64,000 nucleotides of DNA from Cellvibrio sp. UBA7661 (GTDB lineage Bacteria; Pseudomonadota; Gammaproteobacteria; Pseudomonadales; Cellvibrionaceae): positions 124,001-188,000 of the forward strand of contig DLHT01000011.1 of assembly GCA_002483365.1 (NCBI GenBank), written 5' to 3'. Of the stretch, positions 8,329 through 17,622 are shown in pieces (position 1 is the stretch's first letter; the number at the start of each line of letters is the position of its first letter). The notes beneath the pieces are model-generated. The model worked only from the letters and a program-made list of their open reading frames with translations. It was not told where the DNA came from and searched no databases. The position numbers and the translations under genes are program-made.

Positions 8329-9102
8329 TTGCTTAAAATTGCGGTTGTTTCCATTTTCCCTGACATGTTTAACGCGATTGCCGGTTTTGGGATAACCAGT
8401 CGTGCAATCAAACAAGGTTTGGTGGAGTTAAAAACTATAACTCCACGGGATTTTGCCCATGATCGTCATTCAACAGTAGATGACCGCCCCTTCGGTGGCG
8501 GCCCTGGAATGGTGATGATGGTGCAGCCATTGCGCGATGCCATAGCTGAAGCCAAAGCATGGGCTGGTGATGATGCAAAAGTCATCTACCTTTCACCCCA
8601 AGGGCGAACACTGAATCAATCCGGTGTTGTTGAGCTAGCGGCTAGCGGCAATCTAGTCTTGGTGGCAGGTCGTTACGAAGGTATCGACGAGCGATTGATA
8701 CAAACAGTCATCGATGAAGAATGGTCTATCGGTGATTACGTGTTAAGCGGCGGTGAGTTGCCAGCAATGGTGCTGATCGATGCGGTAACGCGGCTGATTC
8801 CGGGTGCTCTCGGGCATGCGTTGTCGGCAGAACAGGATTCATTTACGGATGGTTTATTGGATTGTCCCCACTATACCCGTCCAGAAGATTTTGAAGGAAT
8901 GCGTGTGCCGGAAGTATTGGTGTCCGGTAATCATGAACTGATTCGGCGTTGGCGCTTAAAACAAGCGTTAGGGCGGACTTGGCTTAAAAGGCCAGATTTA
9001 TTGCGAGCAATAAATTTAACCGAGGAGCAGCAGAAGCTGTTGACGGAATATCGTCGTGACCTTGATACGACAAACTCTAGCTGTGAAGCTATAGACTCTT
9101 AG
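8329..9102 (+). CDS. trmD: tRNA (guanine37-N1)-methyltransferase
   Basis: A 257-residue SPOUT methyltransferase that makes m1G37 in tRNAs and prevents frameshifting. Motifs: VSIFPDMF, DDRPFGGGPGMVMM, LVAGRYEGIDERL, WSIGDYVLSGGELPAMV (the knot region) and the C-terminal IRRWRLKQALGRTW. It starts with TTG at 8329, preceded by AGGAG; the sequence from there aligns with the family N-terminus. Its position after rimM and just before rplS is conserved. Confidence 0.96.
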   Translation: MLKIAVVSIFPDMFNAIAGFGITSRAIKQGLVELKTITPRDFAHDRHSTVDDRPFGGGPGMVMMVQPLRDAIAEAKAWAGDDAKVIYLSPQGRTLNQSGVVELAASGNLVLVAGRYEGIDERLIQTVIDEEWSIGDYVLSGGELPAMVLIDAVTRLIPGALGHALSAEQDSFTDGLLDCPHYTRPEDFEGMRVPEVLVSGNHELIRRWRLKQALGRTWLKRPDLLRAINLTEEQQKLLTEYRRDLDTTNSSCEAIDS

Positions 9103-9111
9103 GAGATATCA

Positions 9112-9462
9112 ATGACTAATCCAATTATTCAGGCGTTGGAAAACGAACAACTGAAAGCAAGTGTGACCGAATTTTCACCAGGCGACACTGTTGTTGTAAA
9201 TGTGAAAGTAAAAGAAGGCGATCGCGAGCGTGTGCAGGCTTATGAAGGTGTTGTAATTGCCATTCGTAACCGTGGTTTGAACTCTGCTTTCACTGTGCGC
9301 AAGATTTCTCACGGTGTTGGTGTTGAGCGTACTTTCCAAACTCACAGCCCAATGATCGACAGCGTTGTGCTGAAGCGTCGTGGTGATGTGCGTCAAGCTA
9401 AACTTTACTATCTGCGTGACCTTACTGGTAAGGCAGCTCGTATTAAAGAGAAGCTGGTATAA
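9112..9462 (+). CDS. rplS: 50S ribosomal protein L19
   Basis: A 116-residue protein with the L19 motifs FSPGDTVVVNVKVKEGDRERVQ, YEGVVIAIRNRGLNSAFTVRKIS and KLYYLRDLTGKAARIKEKL. Last gene of the operon, nine bases after trmD, with AGGAG upstream of the ATG, and followed by a terminator. Confidence 0.97.
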   Translation: MTNPIIQALENEQLKASVTEFSPGDTVVVNVKVKEGDRERVQAYEGVVIAIRNRGLNSAFTVRKISHGVGVERTFQTHSPMIDSVVLKRRGDVRQAKLYYLRDLTGKAARIKEKLV

Positions 9463-9490
9463 GTCAAAGCGGATAGCTTTGTCGATCTCT

Positions 9491-9526
9491 AAAAAGCCGA
9501 AGTGGTTGTCCGCTTCGGCTTTTTGT
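9491..9526 (+). terminator. Intrinsic terminator of the rpsP operon
   Basis: AAAAAGCCGAAG (9491-9502) pairs with CTTCGGCTTTTT (9513-9524) around a short loop, with the T-run inside the 3' arm. Confidence 0.9.
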
Positions 9527-9633
9527 ATTTAACGTCTTTGCGTTTTAGCTGATATCAATAGTGTTAAAGGCTAGAGATCAATATCCAATTTTGTGTTATT
9601 AATCTGTCTTTGCTTTATTTTTTGGTTCCTCAT

Positions 9634-10566
9634 ATGTTGAACTCAAATCCGTCCTGTTTAGAGTTAGAGCCGCTTGGCGAGGATGTTCTTTTAATAAATG
9701 AATATCTAGACAATATTTGGATGGAAAAGGGCTTGAGCGCCAACACACAAGAATCTTACCGCCGCGATTTGGAGCAGTTTGCTGGATGGGTTGCGGTTCA
9801 GAAACAAAAACTAATTTCCGTAGATGCAGCATTGCTGCAAATGTATCTTGAATTTCGTCTGCAGCAGAAATTGTCCAGTCGCACTTCTGCTCGCTTCCTT
9901 TCATGTGTGCGTGGTTTTTATCGATATTTAGTGCGCGAAAACCGTATTTCTGAAAATCCTGTAACACTTGTTGAAAATCCAAAATTATCGCGCTCCTTGC
10001 CGAAATCTTTAAGTGAGCTTGATGTCGAAACTTTACTGGCCGCACCGGATGTGTCGGACGCGTTAGGGTTGCGTGATCGCACTATGTTGGAAGTCCTTTA
10101 TGCTTGTGGTTTGCGCGTTTCAGAATTGGTCGAGTTAAACATGTCTCAAATTAATTTGCGACAAAATGTCATTCGCGTAATGGGTAAGGGCAGCAAGGAA
10201 AGGTTAATTCCAATGGGGGAGGAGGCGTCAATTTGGCTTGCACGCTATCTACGTGAAGCGCGACCAGTATTGCTGAATAATCTGCCGGATGAGGTGGTAT
10301 TTCCTAGTAAGCGAGGTCAGCCTATGACGCGCCAGACATTTTGGTATCGTATTAAGCATTGGGCTGTGGTGGCAGGTATAAAAAAGGAATTGTCTCCTCA
10401 TACGCTACGCCATGCCTTTGCGACACATTTGTTAAATCATGGTGCAGACTTGCGTGTGGTACAGTTACTGCTCGGTCATAGTGATTTATCGACAACCCAA
10501 ATTTACACCCATGTAGCCAATCTGCGTATGAAGCAGCAGCATCAACTGCATCATCCCCGTGGCTAG
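9634..10566 (+). CDS. xerD: Tyrosine recombinase XerD
   Basis: A 310-residue recombinase that, with XerC, resolves chromosome dimers at dif. The N-terminal SAM-like domain has SANTQESYRRDLEQF. The catalytic domain holds the Arg of ACGLRVSELVEL, the Lys of GKGSKERLIP, HTLRHAFATHLLNHGADLRVVQ, the His of LLGHSDLSTTQ and the nucleophile Tyr of IYTHVA, so it is intact. Two in-frame ATGs are possible (9634, or a TTG at 9610). The N-terminal extension before DVLLINEYLD is slightly longer than in E. coli. Followed closely by dsbC, as in pseudomonads. Confidence 0.95.
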   Translation: MLNSNPSCLELEPLGEDVLLINEYLDNIWMEKGLSANTQESYRRDLEQFAGWVAVQKQKLISVDAALLQMYLEFRLQQKLSSRTSARFLSCVRGFYRYLVRENRISENPVTLVENPKLSRSLPKSLSELDVETLLAAPDVSDALGLRDRTMLEVLYACGLRVSELVELNMSQINLRQNVIRVMGKGSKERLIPMGEEASIWLARYLREARPVLLNNLPDEVVFPSKRGQPMTRQTFWYRIKHWAVVAGIKKELSPHTLRHAFATHLLNHGADLRVVQLLLGHSDLSTTQIYTHVANLRMKQQHQLHHPRG

Positions 10567-10607
10567 TTTGTCAGCGACTTTCTTATCAACCTGCAAGAGA
10601 TTAGATC

Positions 10608-11408
10608 ATGATAAAAAAACTAAAGACACCCGGTTTTGCCGCCTTTACAGGACTTTTATTGGCAGCTTCTTTACTTGCGCCTCATGCATTTTCACAATCG
10701 GGTGACTTGCTCAAGCGTAAATCAGTTGAAGACACTATCCTGGAAAGCTTGCGCAAAGCCCGCCCTGATATCAATTTTGGTCAGCCACGTCCTTCGGTGA
10801 TTAAAGGCTTATATCAGGTTCAGGTTCCTGGCGGTCCTGTTCTGTTTGTCACTCCCGAGGGAGACAAATTTATTGCGGGTGAGGTTTTTGGTATTGATGC
10901 TACCGGGTTTTCTAAAATTGAAGATCCGTATGTGGTTGAGGAGCGTAAAAAAGCGCTCGCCTCTCTGGATGGAAAAAGCAGTATTAATTTTAAGCCAAAA
11001 GGTAAAACCAAAGCGGTTGTCTACGTTTTTACTGATATAGATTGCGGCTACTGCCGTAAGTTACACAGCCAAATGCATGCCTATGAAGAAGGTGGGCAAA
11101 CCAAGCCGGGCTATAACGACTTGGGTATTGAAATCCGTTATCTCGCTTATCCACGTGCGGGTATCCCCAGTCCATCGGCCGATAAACTGATTTCGACTTG
11201 GTGTGCAAAGGACAAGCAGGATGCAATGACCAAACTTAAATCTGATCAGTCTGTTCCAAGCGCTACCTGTGAAAATCCAGTAGCAGCTCAGTTCCAGTTG
11301 GGTGGCCAATTGGGGGTGAGCGGAACTCCGGCATTGTTCTTACCGGACGGTAAATTGGTACCTGGTTATATGCCTCCAGAGGATCTGGCAAAAAACCTGG
11401 GTATTTGA
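10608..11408 (+). CDS. dsbC: Thiol:disulfide interchange protein DsbC
   Basis: A 266-residue periplasmic disulfide isomerase. It has a signal peptide (about residues 1-30, KKL..GLLLAASLLAPHAFS), an N-terminal dimerisation domain with VKGLYQV-like and VTPEGDKFIAGEVF strands, and a thioredoxin fold with the active site C146-G-Y-C149. A cis-Pro loop (VSGTPALFLPDGKLVPGY) lies near the C-terminus, and two further Cys (in STWCAKD and SATCENP) form the usual structural pair. The xerD-dsbC-hom-thrC order is conserved in pseudomonads. Confidence 0.94.
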   Translation: MIKKLKTPGFAAFTGLLLAASLLAPHAFSQSGDLLKRKSVEDTILESLRKARPDINFGQPRPSVIKGLYQVQVPGGPVLFVTPEGDKFIAGEVFGIDATGFSKIEDPYVVEERKKALASLDGKSSINFKPKGKTKAVVYVFTDIDCGYCRKLHSQMHAYEEGGQTKPGYNDLGIEIRYLAYPRAGIPSPSADKLISTWCAKDKQDAMTKLKSDQSVPSATCENPVAAQFQLGGQLGVSGTPALFLPDGKLVPGYMPPEDLAKNLGI

Positions 11409-11474
11409 TTTACAAGACTATTTTCAGTGGTGCTTTTTGATATCGGATAGCATCCCTAAAGCGCAATTGACACT

Positions 11475-11508
11475 GACGGCCACCATGAGTATGGTGGCCG
11501 TCTTTTTT
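11475..11508 (+). terminator. Intrinsic terminator after dsbC
   Basis: GACGGCCACCAT pairs perfectly with ATGGTGGCCGTC around GAGT, followed by a run of T. Confidence 0.92.
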
Positions 11509-11551
11509 AGTATTGGCGTAAATTTCACTAGCATTTGACGAGGAATCCACC

Positions 11552-12856
11552 TTGAATCCGGTAAGAATTGGTATCTGCGGTCTGGGCACCGTGGGCAGCG
11601 GTACAGTTAATATTCTCACGCGCAATAAGGCGCTGATTGATGCCCGTGCCGGATGCGATATTACTATCGTGCAAATTGGTGCTCGCCGCGATAATCTCAA
11701 CTGCGATACCTCAATATACAAGGTTACTCGCAATGTATTTGATGTTGCCAACAATCCTGAAGTAGATGTGTTGGTTGAAGTGATGGGTGGCACTACAGTT
11801 GCCAAGGATTTGATTCTCAAAGCCATCGAAAACGGCAAGCACATTATCACGGCCAATAAGGCGCTCATTGCTCATCACGGTAATGAAATTTTTGCAGCAG
11901 CAAAAGCGAAGGGTGTGACAGTTGCATTTGAAGCTGCGGTTGCTGGTGGTATCCCCATCATTAAAGCGATTCGCGAGGGTTTGGCGGCCAATAAAATTGA
12001 GTGGCTGGCAGGTATTATCAATGGTACCGGTAACTTCATCCTCACAGAAATGCGCGATAAAGGGCGTTCATTTGAAGATGTTCTGGCAGAAGCCCAAGCA
12101 TTGGGGTACGCCGAAGCTGACCCAACATTTGATGTTGAAGGTATCGATGCTGCACACAAGCTGGTAATTCTTGCGTCATTGGCGTTTGGTATCCCGCTTG
12201 AGATCAACAAAGTTTTTACTGAGGGGATTACCAAAATTGCCACAGAAGATGTGACCTACGCAGAAGAGCTGGGTTATCGCATCAAGAATTTGGGGATTGC
12301 GCGTCGTACCGAAAAAGGCATCGAGTTGCGTGTTCATCCAACACTCATCCCCGAGAAACGTTTAATAGCCAATGTTGACGGTGTGATGAATGCGGTTTTG
12401 GTAAAAGGTGATGCCGTAGGTGCGACTATGTACTACGGTGCAGGTGCAGGCGCTGAACCGACCGGCTCGTCAATCATAAGTGATATTGTTGATGTGGCAC
12501 GTACGTTAACTGCAGCGCCCGAGCATCGTGTTCCTTACTTAGGGTTTGGTGCTGATTTTGTTTCTGCGCAATCCATTCTACCTATTGAAGAGGTGGAGAC
12601 TGCGAATTATCTGCGTATGTCAGCGCAAGACAAGCCTGGTGTTCTTTCCAAAATTGCCACCATCTTGAGTGATTCGGGGATCAGTATCGAAGCAATGATC
12701 CAGAAAGAGGCAAAAGAAGGTGAAGCGACTGTTCCGTTGATTTTGTTGACTAATAAAGTCCAGGACAAAAAACTGATTGCCGCAATCCGTAGTATTGAAG
12801 CTTTGGATTCAGTAACCGGTTCTGTGCAACGCATTCGTGTTGAAATGCTGAAATAA
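11552..12856 (+). CDS. hom: Homoserine dehydrogenase
   Basis: A 434-residue enzyme reducing aspartate semialdehyde to homoserine for threonine and methionine synthesis. The NAD-binding GICGLGTVGSGTV is at the N-terminus. The catalytic domain has EVMGG, GKHIITANKALIA, FEAAVAGGIPIIK and GIINGTGNFILTEM. A C-terminal ACT domain (about 355-430) suggests threonine feedback. The start is TTG at 11552, with GAGGA a few bases upstream. It is followed 50 bp later by thrC. Confidence 0.95.
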   Translation: MNPVRIGICGLGTVGSGTVNILTRNKALIDARAGCDITIVQIGARRDNLNCDTSIYKVTRNVFDVANNPEVDVLVEVMGGTTVAKDLILKAIENGKHIITANKALIAHHGNEIFAAAKAKGVTVAFEAAVAGGIPIIKAIREGLAANKIEWLAGIINGTGNFILTEMRDKGRSFEDVLAEAQALGYAEADPTFDVEGIDAAHKLVILASLAFGIPLEINKVFTEGITKIATEDVTYAEELGYRIKNLGIARRTEKGIELRVHPTLIPEKRLIANVDGVMNAVLVKGDAVGATMYYGAGAGAEPTGSSIISDIVDVARTLTAAPEHRVPYLGFGADFVSAQSILPIEEVETANYLRMSAQDKPGVLSKIATILSDSGISIEAMIQKEAKEGEATVPLILLTNKVQDKKLIAAIRSIEALDSVTGSVQRIRVEMLK

Positions 12857-12906
12857 GTGCACGAGCAGTAAGTGTGCAACGATCATTTTTTTAAAGGTTA
12901 ATTACT

Positions 12907-14304
12907 GTGAAATACATAAGTACTCGTGGCCAAGCGCCTGCACTGAGTTTTGAAGAGGTCGTACTCACGGGGCTTGCTCCCGATGGTGGTTTATACGTGC
13001 CTGAAACCCTGCCGAGCTTCTCTAAAGAAGAAATCGCATCTTGGGCAGGATTGTCATATCAAGAGCTTGCATTCAATGTGATGAAACCCTTTGTTGCGGG
13101 TGCAATCAGCGACGACGATTTCAAAAAAATTATTACAGATGCTTATTCAACATTCCGCCATGATGCAATTGCGCCGCTGGTGCAAACTGCGCATAACGAA
13201 TGGATACTTGAGTTATTTCAGGGGCCAACGCTCGCGTTCAAAGATTTTGCGCTGCAATTTCTTGGGCACTTGCTTGATCATTTATTGAAAAAGCGCAATC
13301 AAAAAGTGGTAGTAATGGGGGCAACCTCTGGTGATACAGGCTCTGCAGCGATTGAAGGTTGCCGCCGCTGCGATAACATCGATATTTTTATCATGCACCC
13401 GAACAATCGCGTATCGAATGTTCAGCGTCGTCAAATGACAACGGTGCTCGCGCCGAATGTATTTAATATCGCACTCGAAGGTAATTTTGATGATTGCCAA
13501 AATATGGTGAAGGCCAGCTTTGGTGATCAATCTTTCTTGCCTGAGGGCCGTCAATTGGTCGCTGTAAACTCGATCAACTGGGCGCGTATCATGGCGCAGA
13601 TTGTTTATTATTTTTACGCTGGTTTGGCACTGGGTGCACCGCATCGTCCAATCGCATTTTCTGTTCCTACGGGCAATTTTGGTGATATTTTTGCGGGCTA
13701 TCTTGCTAAGAAAATGGGCTTGCCTGTTGACCAATTAGTAATTGCAACAAATAGCAATGATATTTTGCACCGCTGCATTAGCAGTAATGACCATAGCAAG
13801 CACCAATTGCAGCATACCTTGTCGCCGAGTATGGATATTATGGTATCGAGCAACTTTGAGCGTATGTTGTTCGATTTATATGATCGCGATGGTTCTGCTA
13901 TTCGTCAGCTGATGGAGGATTTCAAGTCAGGTAGTATGATCCTGAAAGAGTCAGCTTTGGCGCGCGCACGTGAGTTATTTACCAGTCATGGCGTTAGCGA
14001 TGAAGTCACTATCGATGTGATCCGTGAAGTATTTGATCGCACGGAATATTTGCTTGACCCACACACTGCCATCGGTGTTGATGCGGCGCGCAAAACCCGC
14101 CGTCGCCAGGATATTCCAATGGTTGTCTTGGCTACAGCCCATCCGGCAAAGTTTCCGGAAGCGGTGCGCAAAGCCGGGCAAGGTGCTGACCCTGTATTGC
14201 CACACCATATGAAGGATTTGTTTGAGCGCGAAGAGCGTTATACCGTGTTGCCGCAGGACTTGGCTAAAGTGCAGCAATTCGTTGCAGCTAATGTGCGTAA
14301 GTAA
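12907..14304 (+). CDS. thrC: Threonine synthase
   Basis: A 465-residue PLP enzyme converting O-phosphohomoserine to threonine. It has the N-terminal YISTRGQAPALSFEEVVLTGLAPDGGLYVP, the PLP lysine K112 in AFKDFALQFLG, the MGATSGDTGSAAIEG phosphate-binding loop and VPTGNFGDIFAGYLAK. It starts with GTG at 12907, where AAAGG serves as ribosome site. Cotranscribed with hom. Confidence 0.96.
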   Translation: MKYISTRGQAPALSFEEVVLTGLAPDGGLYVPETLPSFSKEEIASWAGLSYQELAFNVMKPFVAGAISDDDFKKIITDAYSTFRHDAIAPLVQTAHNEWILELFQGPTLAFKDFALQFLGHLLDHLLKKRNQKVVVMGATSGDTGSAAIEGCRRCDNIDIFIMHPNNRVSNVQRRQMTTVLAPNVFNIALEGNFDDCQNMVKASFGDQSFLPEGRQLVAVNSINWARIMAQIVYYFYAGLALGAPHRPIAFSVPTGNFGDIFAGYLAKKMGLPVDQLVIATNSNDILHRCISSNDHSKHQLQHTLSPSMDIMVSSNFERMLFDLYDRDGSAIRQLMEDFKSGSMILKESALARARELFTSHGVSDEVTIDVIREVFDRTEYLLDPHTAIGVDAARKTRRRQDIPMVVLATAHPAKFPEAVRKAGQGADPVLPHHMKDLFEREERYTVLPQDLAKVQQFVAANVRK

Positions 14305-14317
14305 TTTTAGGTGACTT

Positions 14318-14354
14318 AAAAAGCCGCCTGGGTAATTCCAGTGCGGCTTTTTTT
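14318..14354 (+). terminator. Intrinsic terminator after thrC
   Basis: AAAAAGCCGC pairs with GCGGCTTTTT, with an inner CTGG/CCAG extension, followed by T residues. Confidence 0.88.
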
Positions 14355-14437
14355 ATTCTTTCACCTTAGAAAAATATATCTACCGGAGAATAAATTAACT
14401 CCGGTGTCTTTTGTAAATTTTACTGTTACATACCATT

Positions 14438-16171
14438 ATGCAAAAAACTATTCTTCGTCGTGAGTTACCTGCGCTCGTACAATTTGATCGGCCGCTTCAT
14501 CCATTATTGCAGCGGATTTACTCGGCGCGTGGTGTACAGCACGGTCGTGAATTAGAATATCAATTGGCGCACTTGGCAAAACCACACTTTAAAGGTCTGC
14601 CGGAAGCGGTGAGCTTGTTGGCTGATGCTGTTGTCGCGCAAGCAAAAATAATGATTGTCGGTGACTTCGATGCAGATGGTGCGACCAGTAGTGCATTGGC
14701 AGTGTTGGCACTGCGTGCGATGGGACTATCGAGTGTAGATTTTTTAGTGCCTAACCGGTTTGAGTATGGTTACGGATTAACACCCGAGATTGTTGCCGTT
14801 GCCGCTGCACAACAGCCTGACATTATTGTTACGGTCGATAATGGTATATCGAGTATTGAGGGAGTTAATGCCGCTCGCGAATTAGGAATTGCTGTTGTTG
14901 TTACCGACCACCATTTACCCGGAGCTGAGTTGCCCGATGCCGATGCCATTGTAAATCCCAATCAGCCGGGGTGCGAATTTCCCAGTAAAAATCTTGCTGG
15001 TGTTGGTGTGATTTTTTATGTGATGAATGCCCTGCGTGCCGAATTGCGTCAGATCGGTTGGTTCGAAGAAAACGGAATTCCCGAGCCTAATATGGCGAGC
15101 TTTCTCGACTTGGTTGCATTAGGTACAGTTGCTGATGTGGTGCCGTTGGATCACAACAACCGCATTTTGGTCGCACAAGGTTTGGAGCGTATTCGTGCCG
15201 GGCGCTGTCGTCCTGGTATCAAAGCGATGTTAGAGGTTGCAGGTAAGCAAACACATAAATTAGTGGCAAGTGATTTTGGTTTTGCTCTCGGGCCGCGTTT
15301 AAATGCAGCAGGGCGCTTGGATGATATGTCGCTTGGAATTCAGTGCTTGCTGTGTGAGAGTGAAAACCTTGCGCGCGAAATGGCTGCACAGCTTGATGAA
15401 TTAAATCGTGATCGCAAAGCAATTGAAACTGGTATGCAGCAAGAAGCGATGACGATGCTGCAAAAGATTTTAGAGGCAGATGAGGAAAGCCTGCCCTGGG
15501 GTGTTTGTCTTTTTGATGAAACCTGGCATCAGGGAGTCATTGGTATTCTTGCATCGCGTATCAAAGATAAATATCACCGTCCCACCATTGTATTTGCTGA
15601 TGTGGGTGACGGCGAGATCAAAGGTTCAGCTCGCTCTGTCACTGGTTTTCATATCCGTGATGCGCTGGATGCAATAGCGGCGCGACACCCCCGTTTGCTG
15701 CAAAAATTTGGCGGCCACGCCATGGCTGCTGGTATGAGTTTAAGGCGTGACAATTTTGCTGCATTTGCGCAAGCGTTTGATGAAGAAGTGCGCCGCCAGT
15801 TAACCGCAACTGATTTACAAGCGGTGGTTGTTAGCGATGGCGAATTGGCAACACAAGAATTGTCATTGCAGTTGGCGGCACACTTACGTGACGCCGGTCC
15901 TTGGGGGCAACATTTTCCAGAACCATTATTCGATGGTGAGTTTTTTCTGTTGCAGCAGCGTAAAGTTGGCGAAAAGCATTTGAAGATGACGCTTGCGATG
16001 GATGCAAAAGGGCAGCAGCTTGTCGATGCCATTGCCTTCAATATAGATACTGGTATTTGGCCGAATCCCAATATCCAGCGTGTGCGTGTAGCGTACAAGT
16101 TGGATATTAATGAGTTTCGCGGCAACACCAATTTGCAGTTGTTAGTAGAGTATCTTGAGCCGCTTAACTGA
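14438..16171 (+). CDS. recJ: Single-stranded-DNA-specific exonuclease RecJ
   Basis: A 577-residue 5'-3' exonuclease of the DHH family, acting in recombination and mismatch repair. Metal-binding motifs are GDFDADGATSS (D76), TVDNG, the DHH triad itself at 157-159 (VTDHHLPG), and LDLVALGTVADVVPL. The DHHA1 domain includes GRLDD, WHQGVIGILASRIKDKY and FGGHAMAAGMSL. An OB-like C-terminal domain ends the protein. Length matches the family. No strong ribosome site precedes the ATG. Confidence 0.95.
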   Translation: MQKTILRRELPALVQFDRPLHPLLQRIYSARGVQHGRELEYQLAHLAKPHFKGLPEAVSLLADAVVAQAKIMIVGDFDADGATSSALAVLALRAMGLSSVDFLVPNRFEYGYGLTPEIVAVAAAQQPDIIVTVDNGISSIEGVNAARELGIAVVVTDHHLPGAELPDADAIVNPNQPGCEFPSKNLAGVGVIFYVMNALRAELRQIGWFEENGIPEPNMASFLDLVALGTVADVVPLDHNNRILVAQGLERIRAGRCRPGIKAMLEVAGKQTHKLVASDFGFALGPRLNAAGRLDDMSLGIQCLLCESENLAREMAAQLDELNRDRKAIETGMQQEAMTMLQKILEADEESLPWGVCLFDETWHQGVIGILASRIKDKYHRPTIVFADVGDGEIKGSARSVTGFHIRDALDAIAARHPRLLQKFGGHAMAAGMSLRRDNFAAFAQAFDEEVRRQLTATDLQAVVVSDGELATQELSLQLAAHLRDAGPWGQHFPEPLFDGEFFLLQQRKVGEKHLKMTLAMDAKGQQLVDAIAFNIDTGIWPNPNIQRVRVAYKLDINEFRGNTNLQLLVEYLEPLN

Positions 16172-16193
16172 GCGGCTTGTGCATAAACCGGAT

Positions 16194-16814
16194 TTAGGGT
16201 TGTAAGACCTTTTTAATTTCAGGTAACACATTGTTCACAATAAGAGGCTGTGCTTCCGCGGTAGGGTGGATTCCATCGCGTTGCATCAGTTCAGTTCTTC
16301 CTCCAATACCCTCCAGTAAAAAAGGAATCAATCCAGTCTGATTTTTTTCTGCCAAGCTTACGTATAAAGTTTTAAATTGGTTGCTATAGCGTGAGCCATA
16401 ATTGGGCGGGATCTGCATTCCAGCGAGTATCACAATTGCTCCAGAGGCTTTACTGGTGTCGATCATCGATTGCAAATTATTTTCCAGCAGTTTTAGCGGC
16501 TGCCCCCTTAAGCCATCATTGCCGCCCAATTCCAGAACAACGATGTCCGGTTTGTGCTCTTCAAGTAACGCGGGTAAGCGTGCTTTACCACCCGAACTGG
16601 TTTCACCGCTGACGCTGGCATTAATCATTTTGATGTCGTGACTTTTTTCCAATTCTGCTGCGAGCAAATTAACCCAGCCTTGTTGGATATCGATGCCGTA
16701 ACCTGCACTTAAGCTGTCCCCCATAATCAAAATTTTACTGGGGGCTGTTTGCGCCAACACAACATTGGTGACAAAGGTCAGGAGTAAAAACACGTAAATG
16801 TGCAATTTTTGCAT
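16194..16814 (-). CDS. tesA: Multifunctional acyl-CoA thioesterase/lysophospholipase (TesA-like)
   Basis: A 206-residue secreted SGNH hydrolase. It has a signal peptide (cleavage likely near VLA-QT, residue 21), block I GDSLSAGYG with catalytic S34, block III LGGNDGLRG, and a C-terminal DGIHP with the catalytic Asp and His. In E. coli the periplasmic TesA hydrolyses long-chain acyl thioesters and lysophospholipids. ATG at 16814 has AGAGGA upstream. It is divergent from ybbA, an arrangement also found in E. coli. Confidence 0.92.
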   Translation of the reverse strand: MQKLHIYVFLLLTFVTNVVLAQTAPSKILIMGDSLSAGYGIDIQQGWVNLLAAELEKSHDIKMINASVSGETSSGGKARLPALLEEHKPDIVVLELGGNDGLRGQPLKLLENNLQSMIDTSKASGAIVILAGMQIPPNYGSRYSNQFKTLYVSLAEKNQTGLIPFLLEGIGGRTELMQRDGIHPTAEAQPLIVNNVLPEIKKVLQP

Positions 16815-16875
16815 GGTTAACAAAATCCTCTGCCAATAGAATGGTCTTAATCAATTTGCTACAGGTTAATCAAAT

Positions 16876-17619
16876 ATGTCTGTGCTTTCCAGTCAGGTCG
16901 CTTCAGCAACCAGTCAAGTCTCTCCATCAGGCGGCCCCTCATCAATTCTGATGGTGGAAGCGAATGCCGTCACTAAACAGGTTCCCACACAGGAAGGGGA
17001 ATTACTTATCCTTCATCCTATTTCCCTGTCCGTTAATGCGGGTGAATCTTTGGCGATTACCGGTGCATCAGGCTCTGGTAAATCTACGTTACTTGGAATA
17101 CTTGCCGGGCTGGATGTTCCTTCAAGTGGCGATGTTATTTTAAATGGTATTAATTTGTCGCAGCTGGATGAAGAGGGACGGGCGGCGGTACGTGCGCAGA
17201 ATGTGGGCTTTATTTTTCAATCGTTTCAACTGTTGCCTGGTTTGACTGCGTTGGAGAATGTCATGTTGCCATTGGAGCTGCGCGGCGATAAGGCTGCGCA
17301 GCAGAAAGCAAAAGAGTTTTTACAGCGCGTCGGGCTGGAGGCGCGCTTGCAGCATTATCCCCAGCAATTATCGGGCGGTGAGCAACAGCGCGTAGCAATT
17401 GCGCGCGCCTTCGCCAGCGAGCCACGAATTTTGTTTGCAGATGAACCCACTGGAAATCTGGATTCAACAACCGGTGCACGTATTATCGAATTATTATTTG
17501 AGTTAAATCGCGCGCAAGGTACGACGTTGATTTTGATTACGCATGAAGAGCGTCTTGCACAGTTATGTCAACGACGTATTGAAATTGCAGCGGGCGCGAT
17601 TGTATCGCGCAGGGAGTAA
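16876..17619 (+). CDS. ybbA: ABC transporter ATP-binding protein (YbbA-like)
   Basis: A 247-residue LolD/MacB-type ATPase: Walker A GASGSGKST, Q-loop FIFQSFQLLPGLTALENV, signature LSGGEQQRVAIARA, Walker B ILFADEPTGNLD and switch HEE. The N-terminal 35 residues are Ser/Gln/Pro-rich and longer than usual, so a downstream start is possible. Four bases separate it from the permease gene. The pair belongs to the MacB-like mechanotransmitting ABC class rather than classical importers. Confidence 0.92.
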   Translation: MSVLSSQVASATSQVSPSGGPSSILMVEANAVTKQVPTQEGELLILHPISLSVNAGESLAITGASGSGKSTLLGILAGLDVPSSGDVILNGINLSQLDEEGRAAVRAQNVGFIFQSFQLLPGLTALENVMLPLELRGDKAAQQKAKEFLQRVGLEARLQHYPQQLSGGEQQRVAIARAFASEPRILFADEPTGNLDSTTGARIIELLFELNRAQGTTLILITHEERLAQLCQRRIEIAAGAIVSRRE

Positions 17620-17622
17620 TGC

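Noticed and set aside
9599..10045. 148-codon minus-strand frame
   Set aside because: It overlaps the intact xerD gene and is a frame shadow of it.
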